Source of the DNA: SIG307 sp964609025
GTDB taxonomy: Bacteria; Bacillota; Clostridia; Lachnospirales; Lachnospiraceae
DNA length: 64,000 bases
Assembly: GCA_964609025.1 (NCBI GenBank)
Contig: CAZSQM010000011.1
Span: 1-64,000, forward strand
Reading direction: 5' to 3'
Each line of letters begins with the position of its first letter. Within the stretch, counting starts at the first letter, position 1. Below the pieces are notes generated by a model. That model worked only from the letters and a program-made list of their open reading frames with translations, ran no database searches and was not told where the DNA came from. Below are positions 34,290 through 42,667 of this stretch, in pieces. The translations under genes and the position numbers were made by a program.

Positions 34290-34798
34290 GCGGAGAAGGG
34301 ATTGTAGTGGTAAAGGAAGAAAAGGAAAGAAAATCGCTTTTGGGACGGCTGTTTCGTCTGGCAATGTTTGCCGCGGCGGTGTACGGTGCCGTTGCCGCAA
34401 TAGCAAGAGTAATGCTTCGTGTGGCAAACCGCTTCGAGGAGGAGAACGAAGGCAAAGAGAAAAAGCGGTATTTGAATTTTATGAACGGAAGAAATTACCG
34501 TTTTGAAAAAGAAAAGATATCCTCGGTGGAGATTTATGCCGCAGCGGGCGGCGTTGAGCTGGATTTAACCGGAGCGGAGCTTTCGCAGGAAACGACGGTC
34601 TGCGTGCGCGCGCTTATGAGCGGCGTTGTGATTAAGGTGCCGCCGATGGTGCGCGTGGAAGTAAAGACGGCGGATGTTATGAGCGGTTTCGTAAATCTGG
34701 TGCCGAATTACGAGCACGAAAACCTTCCGGTGGTTTATTTGACGGCACAGAGCATAATGAGCGGTATCCGTGTGAAAATGGAGCCGGAGATAAAATAG
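34286..34798 (+). CDS. Membrane-anchored protein with LiaF/DUF4097-like beta domain
   Basis: A 170-residue protein starting in an ATGA overlap with the methyltransferase gene. After about 20 charged residues comes one membrane segment (LFRLAMFAAAVYGAVAAIARVML), a charged linker rich in Glu and Lys, and a C-terminal repetitive beta-strand region (VEIYAAAGGVELDLTGAELSQETTVCVRALMSGVVIKVPP) of the kind seen in LiaF C-terminal and DUF4097 adhesin-like domains. Function is unknown. Coupling to the kinase, regulator and methyltransferase genes suggests a shared transcript and perhaps an envelope-stress role, which is inference. Confidence 0.6.
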   Translation: MSGEGIVVVKEEKERKSLLGRLFRLAMFAAAVYGAVAAIARVMLRVANRFEEENEGKEKKRYLNFMNGRNYRFEKEKISSVEIYAAAGGVELDLTGAELSQETTVCVRALMSGVVIKVPPMVRVEVKTADVMSGFVNLVPNYEHENLPVVYLTAQSIMSGIRVKMEPEIK

Positions 34799-34800
34799 CA

Positions 34801-34829
34801 TTGACATTTCTTTAACTATTGCATATAAT
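34801..34829 (+). promoter_or_regulatory. Consensus sigma-A promoter of the lipoprotein/ABC genes
   Basis: TTGACA at 34801-34806, a 17-base spacer and TATAAT at 34824-34829, a perfect consensus, just after the previous stop codon. Transcription should start near 34836, about 40 bases before a small ORF with a strong ribosome binding site. Confidence 0.85.
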
Positions 34830-34878
34830 AAAGCCGGAAACAGGAAAGGGTTTCCGCGCCGATTCAAAGGAGGCTCCG

Positions 34879-34959
34879 ATGAAGAGGCGGGTAAAGAAAA
34901 TCGTTCTGAATACAGAGGGATACGTTCCCGGTAACGAAGAAAGCGAGGAAAGAATATGA
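34879..34959 (+). CDS. 26-residue small ORF overlapping the ABC lipoprotein start
   Basis: An ATG at 34879 with an excellent AAAGGAGG ribosome binding site opens a 26-codon frame whose TGA (34957-34959) overlaps the lipoprotein ATG by four bases. The product begins MKRRVKKIVLNTEGYVPGN and ends EESEERI: a basic half followed by an acidic half, with no membrane segment. The lipoprotein has only a modest GAGGAA site inside this ORF, so the small ORF may serve translational coupling or be a leader peptide. I recognise no homologue. Confidence 0.55.
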   Translation: MKRRVKKIVLNTEGYVPGNEESEERI

Positions 34960-36017
34960 AGAAAAGAGCAGCATTTTTACTGGCAGCGGCAATGCTTGTT
35001 TCGGCATTTGCGGGTTGCGGAAAGCAGGAGAGTCAGGCGGAGCCGACGAAGGCGCCGGAGGTAACGGCAGAGCTGACAAAAGAGGCAGAAATACCGACGG
35101 AGGCACCGACCGAAGCGCCGAAGGAGAAGATTTCGATTAACATCGCGGCGCTAAAGGGTCCGACGGCGCTTGGCATGTTGAAACTCATGGAAGATGCCGA
35201 GGCCGGTACGACGGCAAACAACTATCACTTTACGATTGCCGGTGCCGCAGATGAAATTACGGCGGGCATCATAAAGGGCGACATTCCGATTGCAGCGGTT
35301 CCGTGTAATCTGGCGTCCGTGCTTTACAACAAGTCCCAAGGCGGCGTAACGATGCTCGGAATTAATACGCTCGGCGTACTTTACATTGTAGAAACCGGCG
35401 ATACCGTTCAGAGTGTTGCCGATTTAAAGGGAAAGACAATTTACTCTACCGGTAAGGGAACCACCCCGGAATATACGTTAATTCAGCTGTTAAAGTCCGC
35501 AGGCTTAGACCCGGAAAAGGATGTAACCGTAGAGTTCAAGTCCGAGGCGACCGAAGTGGCGGCGATTCTTTCCGATGCGGAGAATGCTGTGGCAATGCTT
35601 CCGCAGCCGTATGTAACAACGGTACTGAACAGCAATGAAAAGGCGCGGATTGCGCTTGATGTAACAAAGGAATGGGAAGCGTTAAACGAGAACTCCACCG
35701 TAGTAACCGGCGTGGTTGTGGCAAATACAAAGTTCTTAAATGAGAACCGTGAGGCAGTGGAAGCATTTATGGACGAGTATGCGGTATCTGCGGCGTACAC
35801 GGTAGAAAACGTGGAGGACGCGGCAGCCCTGTCCGAGAAGTTTGGTATTTTTAAGGCAGCCATTGCGACAAAGGCAATTCCGTACTGCAACATTGTGTTA
35901 ATCGAAGGCGAAGAAATGAAGACGAAGGCAAACGCTTATTTGCAGGTGTTATTTGAACAGAATCCTGCTTCCGTAGGCGGTGCAATGCCGGAGGATAACT
36001 TTTTCTATCAGAGATAA
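34956..36017 (+). CDS. ABC transporter substrate-binding lipoprotein (SsuA/NMT1-like)
   Basis: A 353-residue extracytoplasmic binding protein. The signal sequence ends in a lipobox (SAFAGC) with the acylated Cys at residue 21, followed by a low-complexity linker rich in Glu, Pro, Thr and Ala up to about residue 65. The body (GPTALGMLKLMEDAEAG, ITAGIIKGDIPIAAVPCNLA, ADLKGKTIYSTGKGTTPEY) resembles the NMT1/SsuA/TauA fold serving nitrate, sulfonate, thiamine-precursor or related transporters. It is probably the partner of the fused permease-ATPase encoded at 36386, about 370 bases downstream beyond a terminator and repeat. Ligand unknown. Confidence 0.85.
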   Translation: MKKRAAFLLAAAMLVSAFAGCGKQESQAEPTKAPEVTAELTKEAEIPTEAPTEAPKEKISINIAALKGPTALGMLKLMEDAEAGTTANNYHFTIAGAADEITAGIIKGDIPIAAVPCNLASVLYNKSQGGVTMLGINTLGVLYIVETGDTVQSVADLKGKTIYSTGKGTTPEYTLIQLLKSAGLDPEKDVTVEFKSEATEVAAILSDAENAVAMLPQPYVTTVLNSNEKARIALDVTKEWEALNENSTVVTGVVVANTKFLNENREAVEAFMDEYAVSAAYTVENVEDAAALSEKFGIFKAAIATKAIPYCNIVLIEGEEMKTKANAYLQVLFEQNPASVGGAMPEDNFFYQR

Positions 36018-36024
36018 TAAAATG

Positions 36025-36060
36025 AAAGGGTCGTACACGAAAAGGTACGACCCTTTTTTT
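36025..36060 (+). terminator. Intrinsic terminator after the ABC lipoprotein
   Basis: A perfect 12-pair stem (AAAGGGTCGTAC with GTACGACCCTTT) at 36025-36036 and 36045-36056 is followed by seven T. A second perfect palindrome (36053-36097) uses the T-run as its outer arm, pairing TTTTTTTATCGAATAGGA with its complement. Confidence 0.9.
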
Positions 36061-36260
36061 ATCGAATAGGAAATTGCGTCCTATTCGATAAAAAAAGCGC
36101 TCCGCTGAGGATGCGCACTCGCGCGCTTGGAAGATGTCGCAAGCGACCGCGCCAGACGTCGAGAGTCCGCAAGCGGACTCTTTCTTCTGTGCAAAGTTCC
36201 GTAATCAGAAGTCGCGTTTTGCTCCTCGGAACTTTACAGGCGATTACCCTGCGGAGGCCT
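36061..36260. repeat. Cluster of palindromes (copy B of the intergenic palindrome family)
   Basis: Most of the gap 36018-36385 is filled by stacked inverted repeats and contains no gene. GTCGCAAGCGAC near 36137-36148 and GAGTCCGCAAGCGGACTC near 36163-36180 share a CGCAAGCG core. TGCAAAGTTCC at 36190-36200 pairs imperfectly with GGAACTTTACA at 36228-36238. Bases 36176-36211 resemble one arm of copy A (31.0 kb); bases 36196-36252 resemble one arm of copy C (59.6 kb). The shared blocks define a dispersed repeat family. Confidence 0.75.
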
Positions 36261-36269
36261 TTGTTTTGC

Positions 36270-36298
36270 TTGTGAAATCCGATGCTATCTGCTATACT
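36270..36298 (+). promoter_or_regulatory. Probable promoter of the fused ABC transporter gene
   Basis: TTGTGA at 36270-36275, a 17-base spacer and TATACT at 36293-36298 lie about 88 bases ahead of the GTG start, just after repeat copy B. It would let the permease-ATPase be expressed independently of the terminated lipoprotein transcript. Confidence 0.6.
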
Positions 36299-36385
36299 TA
36301 ACTGTGTAAATCCTCCTGCCCGGGACAGCGGCAGACGTTTATAGGGAGGAGGAACAAGACGTGTCCGAAAAAGGAGAGAATACCT

Positions 36386-37939
36386 GTGGATAAGCGGGAC
36401 GGAAAGAAAAAGAATGTGTGGATAAAAACCGCGGCGGCGGTGTTGTTCTGGCTTGCGGTCTGGCAGCTTGCGGCAATGTATATGAATAACAATATTCTGG
36501 CAGCTTCCCCGGCGGAAACGGTAAAAACGCTGTGGGAACTCGTGCAAACGGCGGCGTTCTGGAAAGCGGTCGCCTCTTCCTTTGCCAAAATTGCTTCCGG
36601 CTTTTTCCTTGCGGTACTCGCGGGTATCGTATGTGCGGTGCTCGCGTCCGTTTCGGAATTGGTACGCGCATTGTTAAATCCGCTGCTGCGGCTGATTAAG
36701 GCAGTTCCGGTAGCCTCCTTTATTATTTTGGCGCTGCTTTGGATTTCTTCGAAAAATCTTTCTGTCCTGATTTCGTTTCTAATGGTGCTTCCGGTGATTT
36801 ATACGAATGTATTGCAGGGCATCGAGGCAACCGACAGAGAACTTTTGGAAATGGCGGAGGTCTTTCGGATAACAAAGGGAAAACGGTTACGCTATATTTA
36901 CCTGCCGGCGGTGCTTCCGTACTTTGTTTCCGCGTGCTCGGTGGGACTTGGATTTTGCTTTAAGTCCGGAATCGCGGCGGAGATTATCGGTTTGCCGCAG
37001 AACTCCATCGGAGAACGCCTGTATGAAGCAAAGCTGTATCTGATGACCGGGGAACTGTTTGCATGGACGGCGGTAATTGTGGCGGTAAGTGTACTTTTTG
37101 AAAAAGCGGTTATGCTTTTGGTAAGAACGGTCGCGAAGGGACTGACCGGGACGCTGCGGGAAGCCGGTCCTTCGGAGCAGGAAGAGGAGTCCGGGGCGGA
37201 GCAAGGCGAACCGGCAACGCGGAAAGAAACGGCCGGACCGGGCGATTTTTTAAACCGCTCTGCAAGCGGCGAGCAAGGGAAAGCGGCAGAAGCAAAACGG
37301 CAGGAAAGGTCAGGAAAACTGCCGCTGCAAGCAGACGGCGAGGAACGGACGGAGGAACTGCCGGCCGGCGAAGCGCAGAAATGTTTTGGACTGTTCGGGG
37401 CGACAAAACGATTTGAGGATAAAACGGTATTGGAACGGTTTACAATAAGGATAAGACCGGGGGAAACCGTGGCGCTCATGGGTGCCTCCGGCTGCGGGAA
37501 AAGTACCGCGGGAAAGCTTTTGCTCGGACTTGCGGAGGCAGACGAAGGAACGGTAAAACGCCCGAAGCGTATCGGCGCGGTGTTTCAGGAGAACAGGCTT
37601 TGCAAGGAATTTGACGCGGTGACGAATATCGCAATGGTGACGGGAAACCGCAGACAGGCGGAGGAAGCGCTGTGCGCCGTGGGACTTTCGGGCATAAAGG
37701 GACGCCCTGCGGCGGCATTGTCCGGCGGAATGAAACAGCGTGTTGCGGTTTTGCGGGCGCTTCTTTCCGATGCGGAGCTGCTTGTGCTGGACGAGCCGTT
37801 TACCGGACTGGACGCGGCGCGTAAGGAGAGCTTACAGCAGTATGTGAAGGAAAATTTAAAGGGAAGAAGTGTGCTTTTTATTACACATAATGCGGAGGAA
37901 GCGGCGTTTTTGGCAGACAGAACGGTATTTTTGGAGTAG
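36386..37939 (+). CDS. ABC transporter permease fused to its ATP-binding domain
   Basis: A 517-residue single chain. Residues 1-250 form a six-segment SsuC/TauC-type permease with the EAA-type loop EMAEVFRITKGKRLRYIYLPAVLPYF. Residues about 253-332 are a hydrophilic linker rich in Glu, Gly, Ala, Arg and Lys. Residues 335-517 form an ABC ATPase with Walker A GASGCGKST from residue 366, the signature LSGGMKQR, Walker B LLVLDEPFTGLD and the switch ITHNAEEA. The family usually encodes these as two proteins. The GTG start has AAGGAG nine bases upstream. The likely binding protein is the lipoprotein encoded just upstream. Substrate unknown. Confidence 0.9.
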   Translation: MDKRDGKKKNVWIKTAAAVLFWLAVWQLAAMYMNNNILAASPAETVKTLWELVQTAAFWKAVASSFAKIASGFFLAVLAGIVCAVLASVSELVRALLNPLLRLIKAVPVASFIILALLWISSKNLSVLISFLMVLPVIYTNVLQGIEATDRELLEMAEVFRITKGKRLRYIYLPAVLPYFVSACSVGLGFCFKSGIAAEIIGLPQNSIGERLYEAKLYLMTGELFAWTAVIVAVSVLFEKAVMLLVRTVAKGLTGTLREAGPSEQEEESGAEQGEPATRKETAGPGDFLNRSASGEQGKAAEAKRQERSGKLPLQADGEERTEELPAGEAQKCFGLFGATKRFEDKTVLERFTIRIRPGETVALMGASGCGKSTAGKLLLGLAEADEGTVKRPKRIGAVFQENRLCKEFDAVTNIAMVTGNRRQAEEALCAVGLSGIKGRPAAALSGGMKQRVAVLRALLSDAELLVLDEPFTGLDAARKESLQQYVKENLKGRSVLFITHNAEEAAFLADRTVFLE

Positions 37940-37965
37940 GCACAGCAGGAGAGAGGTGACAGGGA

Positions 37966-39342
37966 ATGAAAATAGAGCTGCCGAAAAAGGTAAAGCTGAT
38001 TCTTGATAAATTACAGGAAAACGGGTATGAGGCCTATGCCGTGGGCGGCTGCGTGCGGGACGCCATGCTCGGCAGAGAGCCGCAGGACTGGGATATTACC
38101 ACGTCCGCGCTGCCGCGGCAGGTAAAGGAGCTGTTCCGCCGCACGGTGGACACCGGGATTCAGCACGGAACGGTAACGGTGCTTTTGGAAAAAGAAGGCT
38201 TTGAGGTTACCACCTACCGCGTGGACGGCAAATACGAGGACGGGAGGCACCCGACGGAGGTGCTGTTTACGGCAAGTCTTGCGGAGGATTTGAAGCGGCG
38301 TGATTTCACAATCAATGCAATGGCGTATAATGAAACGGACGGTCTGGTGGATTTGTTTCACGGCGCAAAGGATTTGGAGGAAGGCCGTATCCGCTGCGTC
38401 GGGAATGCAAAAGAACGCTTTTCGGAGGATGCGCTTCGGATTTTACGGGCGTTCCGCTTTTCGGCGCAGTTGGATTTTTCCATAGAAGAAGAAACGTTGC
38501 AGGCGGCAGGAGAGCTTGCCGGGACGTTACGGAAAATCAGTGCCGAACGGATTTACGCGGAACTGTTAAAGCTGTTGACGTCAAAACATCCGGAACGGCT
38601 TTTTTCGGCGTATGAGTGCGGGATTACGTCCGTGATTCTTCCGGAGTTCGACCGGATGTGCGAAACTCCGCAGCATCACGCGGCGCATGATACGAATGTG
38701 GGACTTCATTCTCTTGCCACGGTCTGTTTTACCGGAAGGCAGTCGGAATATGCGGGCGGAGAAGGATTCCGTGCGGAGGAGTTTTGCAGGCTGCGTCTGG
38801 CGGCATTGTTTCACGATATCGGAAAGCCGGATTGCCGTACGACAGACGAGGCGGGCGTGGATCATTTCCGCGGTCATGCGGTGCGGGGTGCGGAGCTGGC
38901 GAAAGGGGTACTCCGCCGTTTAAAAGCGGATAACGCCACAATAGATACGGTTTCGCGTCTGGTAAGGTGGCACGACTATCCGTTTGTGCCGGAGGAACGG
39001 GCGTTGCGCCGCGCCATGCATCAAATCGGAGCGGATATTTTTCCTCTTTTGTTTGAACTGCGCCATGCGGATTTGCTGGCCCATGCGGAGCCTTACCGCA
39101 CGGACGGACCGGAGAACCTGAAAAAGACGTGGAAGGTAGTTCTGGGAATCAAAAGCAGAGAAGAATGTACCTCCTTAAAGGAGCTTGCGGTAAACGGAAG
39201 CGATCTGATTGCCGCAGGCTTTCGACCGGGAAGGGAACTGGGAACGGTGTTAGAGCAGCTCCTTCTGCTTGTACTTGAAGAACCGGAAAAAAACACCCGG
39301 GAGGAGCTGTTACACCGGGCGAAAGCATTTAAGAGAGAATGA
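37966..39342 (+). CDS. cca: CCA tRNA nucleotidyltransferase with HD domain
   Basis: A 458-residue class II nucleotidyltransferase. VGGCVRDAMLGREPQDWDITTSA carries the GG and DxD catalytic motifs, RRDFTINAMAYNETDGLVDLFHGAKDLEEGRIR and EDALRILRAFRFSAQ are the following family motifs, and an HD-type domain is visible as LFHDIGKPDC near residue 283. It adds or repairs the CCA end of tRNAs; a poly(A) polymerase-like role cannot be excluded by sequence alone. It starts 26 bases after the ABC gene with GAGAGGTGA upstream. Confidence 0.9.
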   Translation: MKIELPKKVKLILDKLQENGYEAYAVGGCVRDAMLGREPQDWDITTSALPRQVKELFRRTVDTGIQHGTVTVLLEKEGFEVTTYRVDGKYEDGRHPTEVLFTASLAEDLKRRDFTINAMAYNETDGLVDLFHGAKDLEEGRIRCVGNAKERFSEDALRILRAFRFSAQLDFSIEEETLQAAGELAGTLRKISAERIYAELLKLLTSKHPERLFSAYECGITSVILPEFDRMCETPQHHAAHDTNVGLHSLATVCFTGRQSEYAGGEGFRAEEFCRLRLAALFHDIGKPDCRTTDEAGVDHFRGHAVRGAELAKGVLRRLKADNATIDTVSRLVRWHDYPFVPEERALRRAMHQIGADIFPLLFELRHADLLAHAEPYRTDGPENLKKTWKVVLGIKSREECTSLKELAVNGSDLIAAGFRPGRELGTVLEQLLLLVLEEPEKNTREELLHRAKAFKRE

Positions 39343-39449
39343 ACCGAAAACTTATACATGATTTCAACCTCTGTCACATAGTATGTAAAGAACATACCTG
39401 TCTGGGCTGTGAGAGTGCAGTACCGGCATGAGGAGTCGGAGGAGATATC

Positions 39450-40448
39450 GTGGAGGAAAAGAGTGCTGAATTTTTTGAAAAGTATGAGATTACCGTAACC
39501 GGCACCGCCCGGACGCGGGGCGCGTACAGGATAGAAACCGGGCAGGGACCGAAACTGCTGATGCCTTACGGCGGAAGTGAAAATCGTGCGGTGTTTGAAC
39601 AGGGACTGCTTTGTCGGCTGCGGGACTGCGGGTTTTCGGTAGACGCCTATGTGGAAAATAAAGAAGGAATGTATGTGACGCAGGACGAGTACGGGGATTC
39701 TTTTTTGTTAAAGGACTGGTATTACGGGGACGAGTGTAATGTCAGAAGAACGGAACAGGCGATAGGGGCGGTACAAAATCTTGCCGGGCTTCATAAGAGG
39801 CTGTCCGGAGTAGAGGCGTCGCCGGAGGAACTGCCGGGGGCGCTGCAAAAAAGTCTTCCCGAGCTGTTTGAAAAGCGCAACCGGGAGCTACGGCGGGTGC
39901 GTGCGTTTATAAGGGAAAAACGCAGGAAGGTATATTTTGAAACCGTATATCTGAATACTTTTTCGGAGTTTTACGAGAAAGCGGAAGCAGCGCTTGAGAA
40001 GGCAAAGGAGAATGACTGTGCGGCGACGTTAGAGGCGGCGAAAAAGGCAGGAACCGTCTGCCACGGGATGTATACTCATCATAACCTGCTTCTGCTGCCG
40101 GACGGGTCTTTCGCAACGGTGAATTTTGATAAAGCCTGCATCGGGGTCCAGATTGCGGACTTTTATCTCTTTTTTCGGAAGCTGATGGAAAAGACAGGCT
40201 GGAACCGTGTGCTTGCCGAGCAGCTGATAGAGGCCTATGCTGCGGTGCGGCGGGTAGATACGGCGGAATGGCAGGTACTTTATCTTCTGCTGGCGTATCC
40301 CGAGAAGTTCTGGAAAATCACAAACAGCTATCACAATGGAAAGAAGTCGTGGATTCCGCAGAAAACAACGGAAAAACTCCTTGCGGTAAAGGAGCAGGAG
40401 CAGGAAAAGCAGGCGCTGCTGGAAGAGGTGATTCTGCACAGGTGCTAG
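39450..40448 (+). CDS. CotS family spore coat protein (kinase-like fold)
   Basis: A 332-residue protein resembling the CotS/YutH family, which share the choline kinase/aminoglycoside phosphotransferase fold and are deposited on the spore coat. N-terminal KYEITVTGTARTRGAYRIETGQGPKLLMPY fits the nucleotide lobe. The loop corresponding to the catalytic HxD motif reads HGMYTHHNLLLL, with the usual Asp replaced, and the metal site reads VNFDKA, so it may be catalytically inactive. The GTG start follows GGAGGAG. Not adjacent to other coat genes, but the family implies sporulation. Confidence 0.75.
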   Translation: MEEKSAEFFEKYEITVTGTARTRGAYRIETGQGPKLLMPYGGSENRAVFEQGLLCRLRDCGFSVDAYVENKEGMYVTQDEYGDSFLLKDWYYGDECNVRRTEQAIGAVQNLAGLHKRLSGVEASPEELPGALQKSLPELFEKRNRELRRVRAFIREKRRKVYFETVYLNTFSEFYEKAEAALEKAKENDCAATLEAAKKAGTVCHGMYTHHNLLLLPDGSFATVNFDKACIGVQIADFYLFFRKLMEKTGWNRVLAEQLIEAYAAVRRVDTAEWQVLYLLLAYPEKFWKITNSYHNGKKSWIPQKTTEKLLAVKEQEQEKQALLEEVILHRC

Positions 40449-40464
40449 GCGGGGAAAATATAAC

Positions 40465-40493
40465 TTGAATTCGAGAGGGTTTTTCGCTATAAT
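40465..40493 (+). promoter_or_regulatory. Promoter of the PEGA-domain gene
   Basis: TTGAAT at 40465-40470, a 17-base spacer and TATAAT at 40488-40493, ending 33 bases ahead of the ATG. The -10 box is perfect and the -35 box differs by two bases. Confidence 0.75.
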
Positions 40494-40526
40494 GTCCTTA
40501 AAGGCTGTGTGCCGGGAGGAGTTTGC

Positions 40527-41924
40527 ATGAAAAGTGAAAAACGCGTACTTTTGTTGTTGGCGGCATCGGCAATGGTGATTATCCTTGTGACGGTGCTGAC
40601 ACTTTTTTCGGGAGAAAAACCGTCCGTGGCGGCGGGAAAGCCGACGAAAACACCGACTGCCGCTGCACCGACGCAGACAGCTGCCGCGGAGCATACCGTG
40701 CTGGCAATGGTAAAGTCGGTGGATACGGAGGCGGGAACGATTACGCTGTATCATCTGGAGGAGGGGGGAGAATTTACCCTGACCTACGGGGTGGCGGCGG
40801 ATATCCGCAGCAAGTACGGGAGTCTTACCTATGCGGCTTCCCTTTCCTTCGGGGACATTGTCCGGGTGGGGTATGACGGCGGGAATCGTCTGGTGAGTAT
40901 GCAGGAGTCTTCCGAGCACTGGGAACTTCACGGCGTGGAGGCGTTTTCCGTAACGGGTTCCGTATTGACGGTAAACGGTGTGAATTATAAGCTGACGGAT
41001 TACACCGTAGCGTATTGCGAGGGGGAGAAAATCGAGCTTGGAGAAGTAAAGAGTATTGACCGCGTGAATCTGTGCGGTCTTGGTTCTGAGATTTTAAGCA
41101 TCTGCGTTACCAAAGGGCACGGTTCCGTAAAATTAATCAACTGCGAAGAGTTTCAGGGAGCCAAAGTGACCTTCGGGAACGAAAGCCATACCCTGGAGGG
41201 GGAGCCGTCGTATCTGATACGGGAAGGCAGTTATACGATTTCCGTGACGGGAGAAAAGAAGGCTGCCGCCGCAGAAATAACCGTGGCGAGGAATGAACAG
41301 CTTGTGATTGATTTATATGAATACGGCGGTGCGCCGGTACAGACCTCCGAGGTTCGGTTCCGCATTTCTCCGTTTTCGGCACGCCTGCGGATTGACGGTG
41401 TTTTGACCGATTATTACGAGCAGGATTTGACGATTGCTTACGGAGAACACGAAATTGAAGCGGAGCTTGGCGGCTATGTTACCTACAAGGCAATTCTGAC
41501 GATTTCCAAACCGTATCAGACGATTAAAATAGACCTGCCGGAGCGTACGGCGTCGGGTACATCGGAGGGAAGTGAAACGGAAACCGGGACCGGAGCAGAA
41601 GACAGCGGTGAGAGCGGTACCGGAGAGGACGGAAACACTGACAGCACGGACCAATCAGGGGAGAATACCACGGAACGCCGCTATGTTGCTATCGGCGAAG
41701 CGGCAGGCTATGAATACGACAAAGAACACAGTACCTTTGTTTTGGTACCGGAGGGCGCCGTCGTATTGATTGACGGCATCAGCCTCGGTGCTGCGCCGGT
41801 TGAGTTTGAGAAAATACTCGGCACCTATACCGTGACGCTTCGTAAGAACGGAAACGAAAAGGAGTACACGGTTACGGTGGAAGATGACGGCGAAGATGTT
41901 TATTGGAAATTTCCGATGGAATAA
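40527..41924 (+). CDS. Membrane-anchored PEGA domain protein
   Basis: A 465-residue protein with one N-terminal membrane segment (VLLLLAASAMVIILVTVLTLF) and a Thr/Ala/Pro-rich stretch behind it. The extracytoplasmic body contains beta-rich segments, a PEGA-like repeat (RFRISPFSARLRIDGVLTDYYEQDLTIAYGEHEIEAELGGY), a Ser/Thr/Glu/Gly-rich spacer of about 50 residues near residues 345-390, and a second PEGA-like repeat at the C-terminus (VPEGAVVLIDGISLGAAPVEFEKILGTYTVTLRKNG). PEGA domains are common in surface proteins of firmicutes; their role is unclear. The ATG at 40527 follows GGGAGG; a GTG at 40509 is less well placed. Confidence 0.8.
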   Translation: MKSEKRVLLLLAASAMVIILVTVLTLFSGEKPSVAAGKPTKTPTAAAPTQTAAAEHTVLAMVKSVDTEAGTITLYHLEEGGEFTLTYGVAADIRSKYGSLTYAASLSFGDIVRVGYDGGNRLVSMQESSEHWELHGVEAFSVTGSVLTVNGVNYKLTDYTVAYCEGEKIELGEVKSIDRVNLCGLGSEILSICVTKGHGSVKLINCEEFQGAKVTFGNESHTLEGEPSYLIREGSYTISVTGEKKAAAAEITVARNEQLVIDLYEYGGAPVQTSEVRFRISPFSARLRIDGVLTDYYEQDLTIAYGEHEIEAELGGYVTYKAILTISKPYQTIKIDLPERTASGTSEGSETETGTGAEDSGESGTGEDGNTDSTDQSGENTTERRYVAIGEAAGYEYDKEHSTFVLVPEGAVVLIDGISLGAAPVEFEKILGTYTVTLRKNGNEKEYTVTVEDDGEDVYWKFPME

Positions 41925-41948
41925 GGCAGGAAGTAAAGAGGAAAAAAG

Positions 41949-42602
41949 ATGAAATACCGCTATATTTTATTTGATTTGGACGGCACGGTAACAAACCCGA
42001 AGGAGGGGATTACCAAAAGCTTTGCATATGCGCTGGAACACTTCGGGATAAAGACCGAAAACAGGGACGAGCTGTGCCGGGTCATCGGCCCGCCGCTCAT
42101 ACAGTCGTTTCAGGAGTTTTACGGCTTCACAAAGGAGCAGGCGCTTCTTGGGGCGGCAAAGTACAGGGAGCGTTATGAAACGCTCGGCTGGGCGGAAAAT
42201 GAGGTTTATGAGGGGATAGAGGAGGCACTTGCCGTCCTTTCGTCCAAAGGTGCGAAGCTAATCCTTGCCACTTCGAAGCCGGAGCGTTTTGCGGTGCGGA
42301 TTATGGAGCACTTTGGTCTGGCACGGTATTTTACCGCGCTTTGCGGAGCGGATGATTATGCGAAAGACCGCAGTACAAAGGAGGAGGTAGTCCGGTATGC
42401 GTTAGAGCAGAACGGAATTACGGATAAAGAAGAGGTTATTATGGTAGGCGACCGAAAGTATGATGTCATCGGTGCGGCCGCATTAGGGATAAAAACGATT
42501 GGCGTATTGTATGGGTTTGGGGATAAAAAGGAGTTATTGGAAGCAGGTGCCGTACATCTTGTGGAAAGTCCGCGGGAACTGGCGGAGTATCTTACTTTAT
42601 AG
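41949..42602 (+). CDS. HAD family phosphatase (phosphoglycolate phosphatase-like)
   Basis: A 217-residue haloacid dehalogenase hydrolase with all four motifs: FDLDGTVTNP (motif I nucleophile Asp), ILATSKPER (motif II), a lysine in KDRSTKEEVV (motif III) and MVGDRKYDVIGAAALG (motif IV). A helical cap inserted after motif I (residues 18-80) makes it a subfamily IA enzyme of the Gph/PpaX type, acting on small phosphorylated metabolites. It begins 24 bases after the PEGA gene and precedes hflK; no functional link is obvious. Confidence 0.88.
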   Translation: MKYRYILFDLDGTVTNPKEGITKSFAYALEHFGIKTENRDELCRVIGPPLIQSFQEFYGFTKEQALLGAAKYRERYETLGWAENEVYEGIEEALAVLSSKGAKLILATSKPERFAVRIMEHFGLARYFTALCGADDYAKDRSTKEEVVRYALEQNGITDKEEVIMVGDRKYDVIGAAALGIKTIGVLYGFGDKKELLEAGAVHLVESPRELAEYLTL

Positions 42603-42667
42603 GGAACGTGCATTTCTGTGATTCGCCGGAAACTTCCGGGGAAGCCAAAGACAAAAAGGAGGAAATT

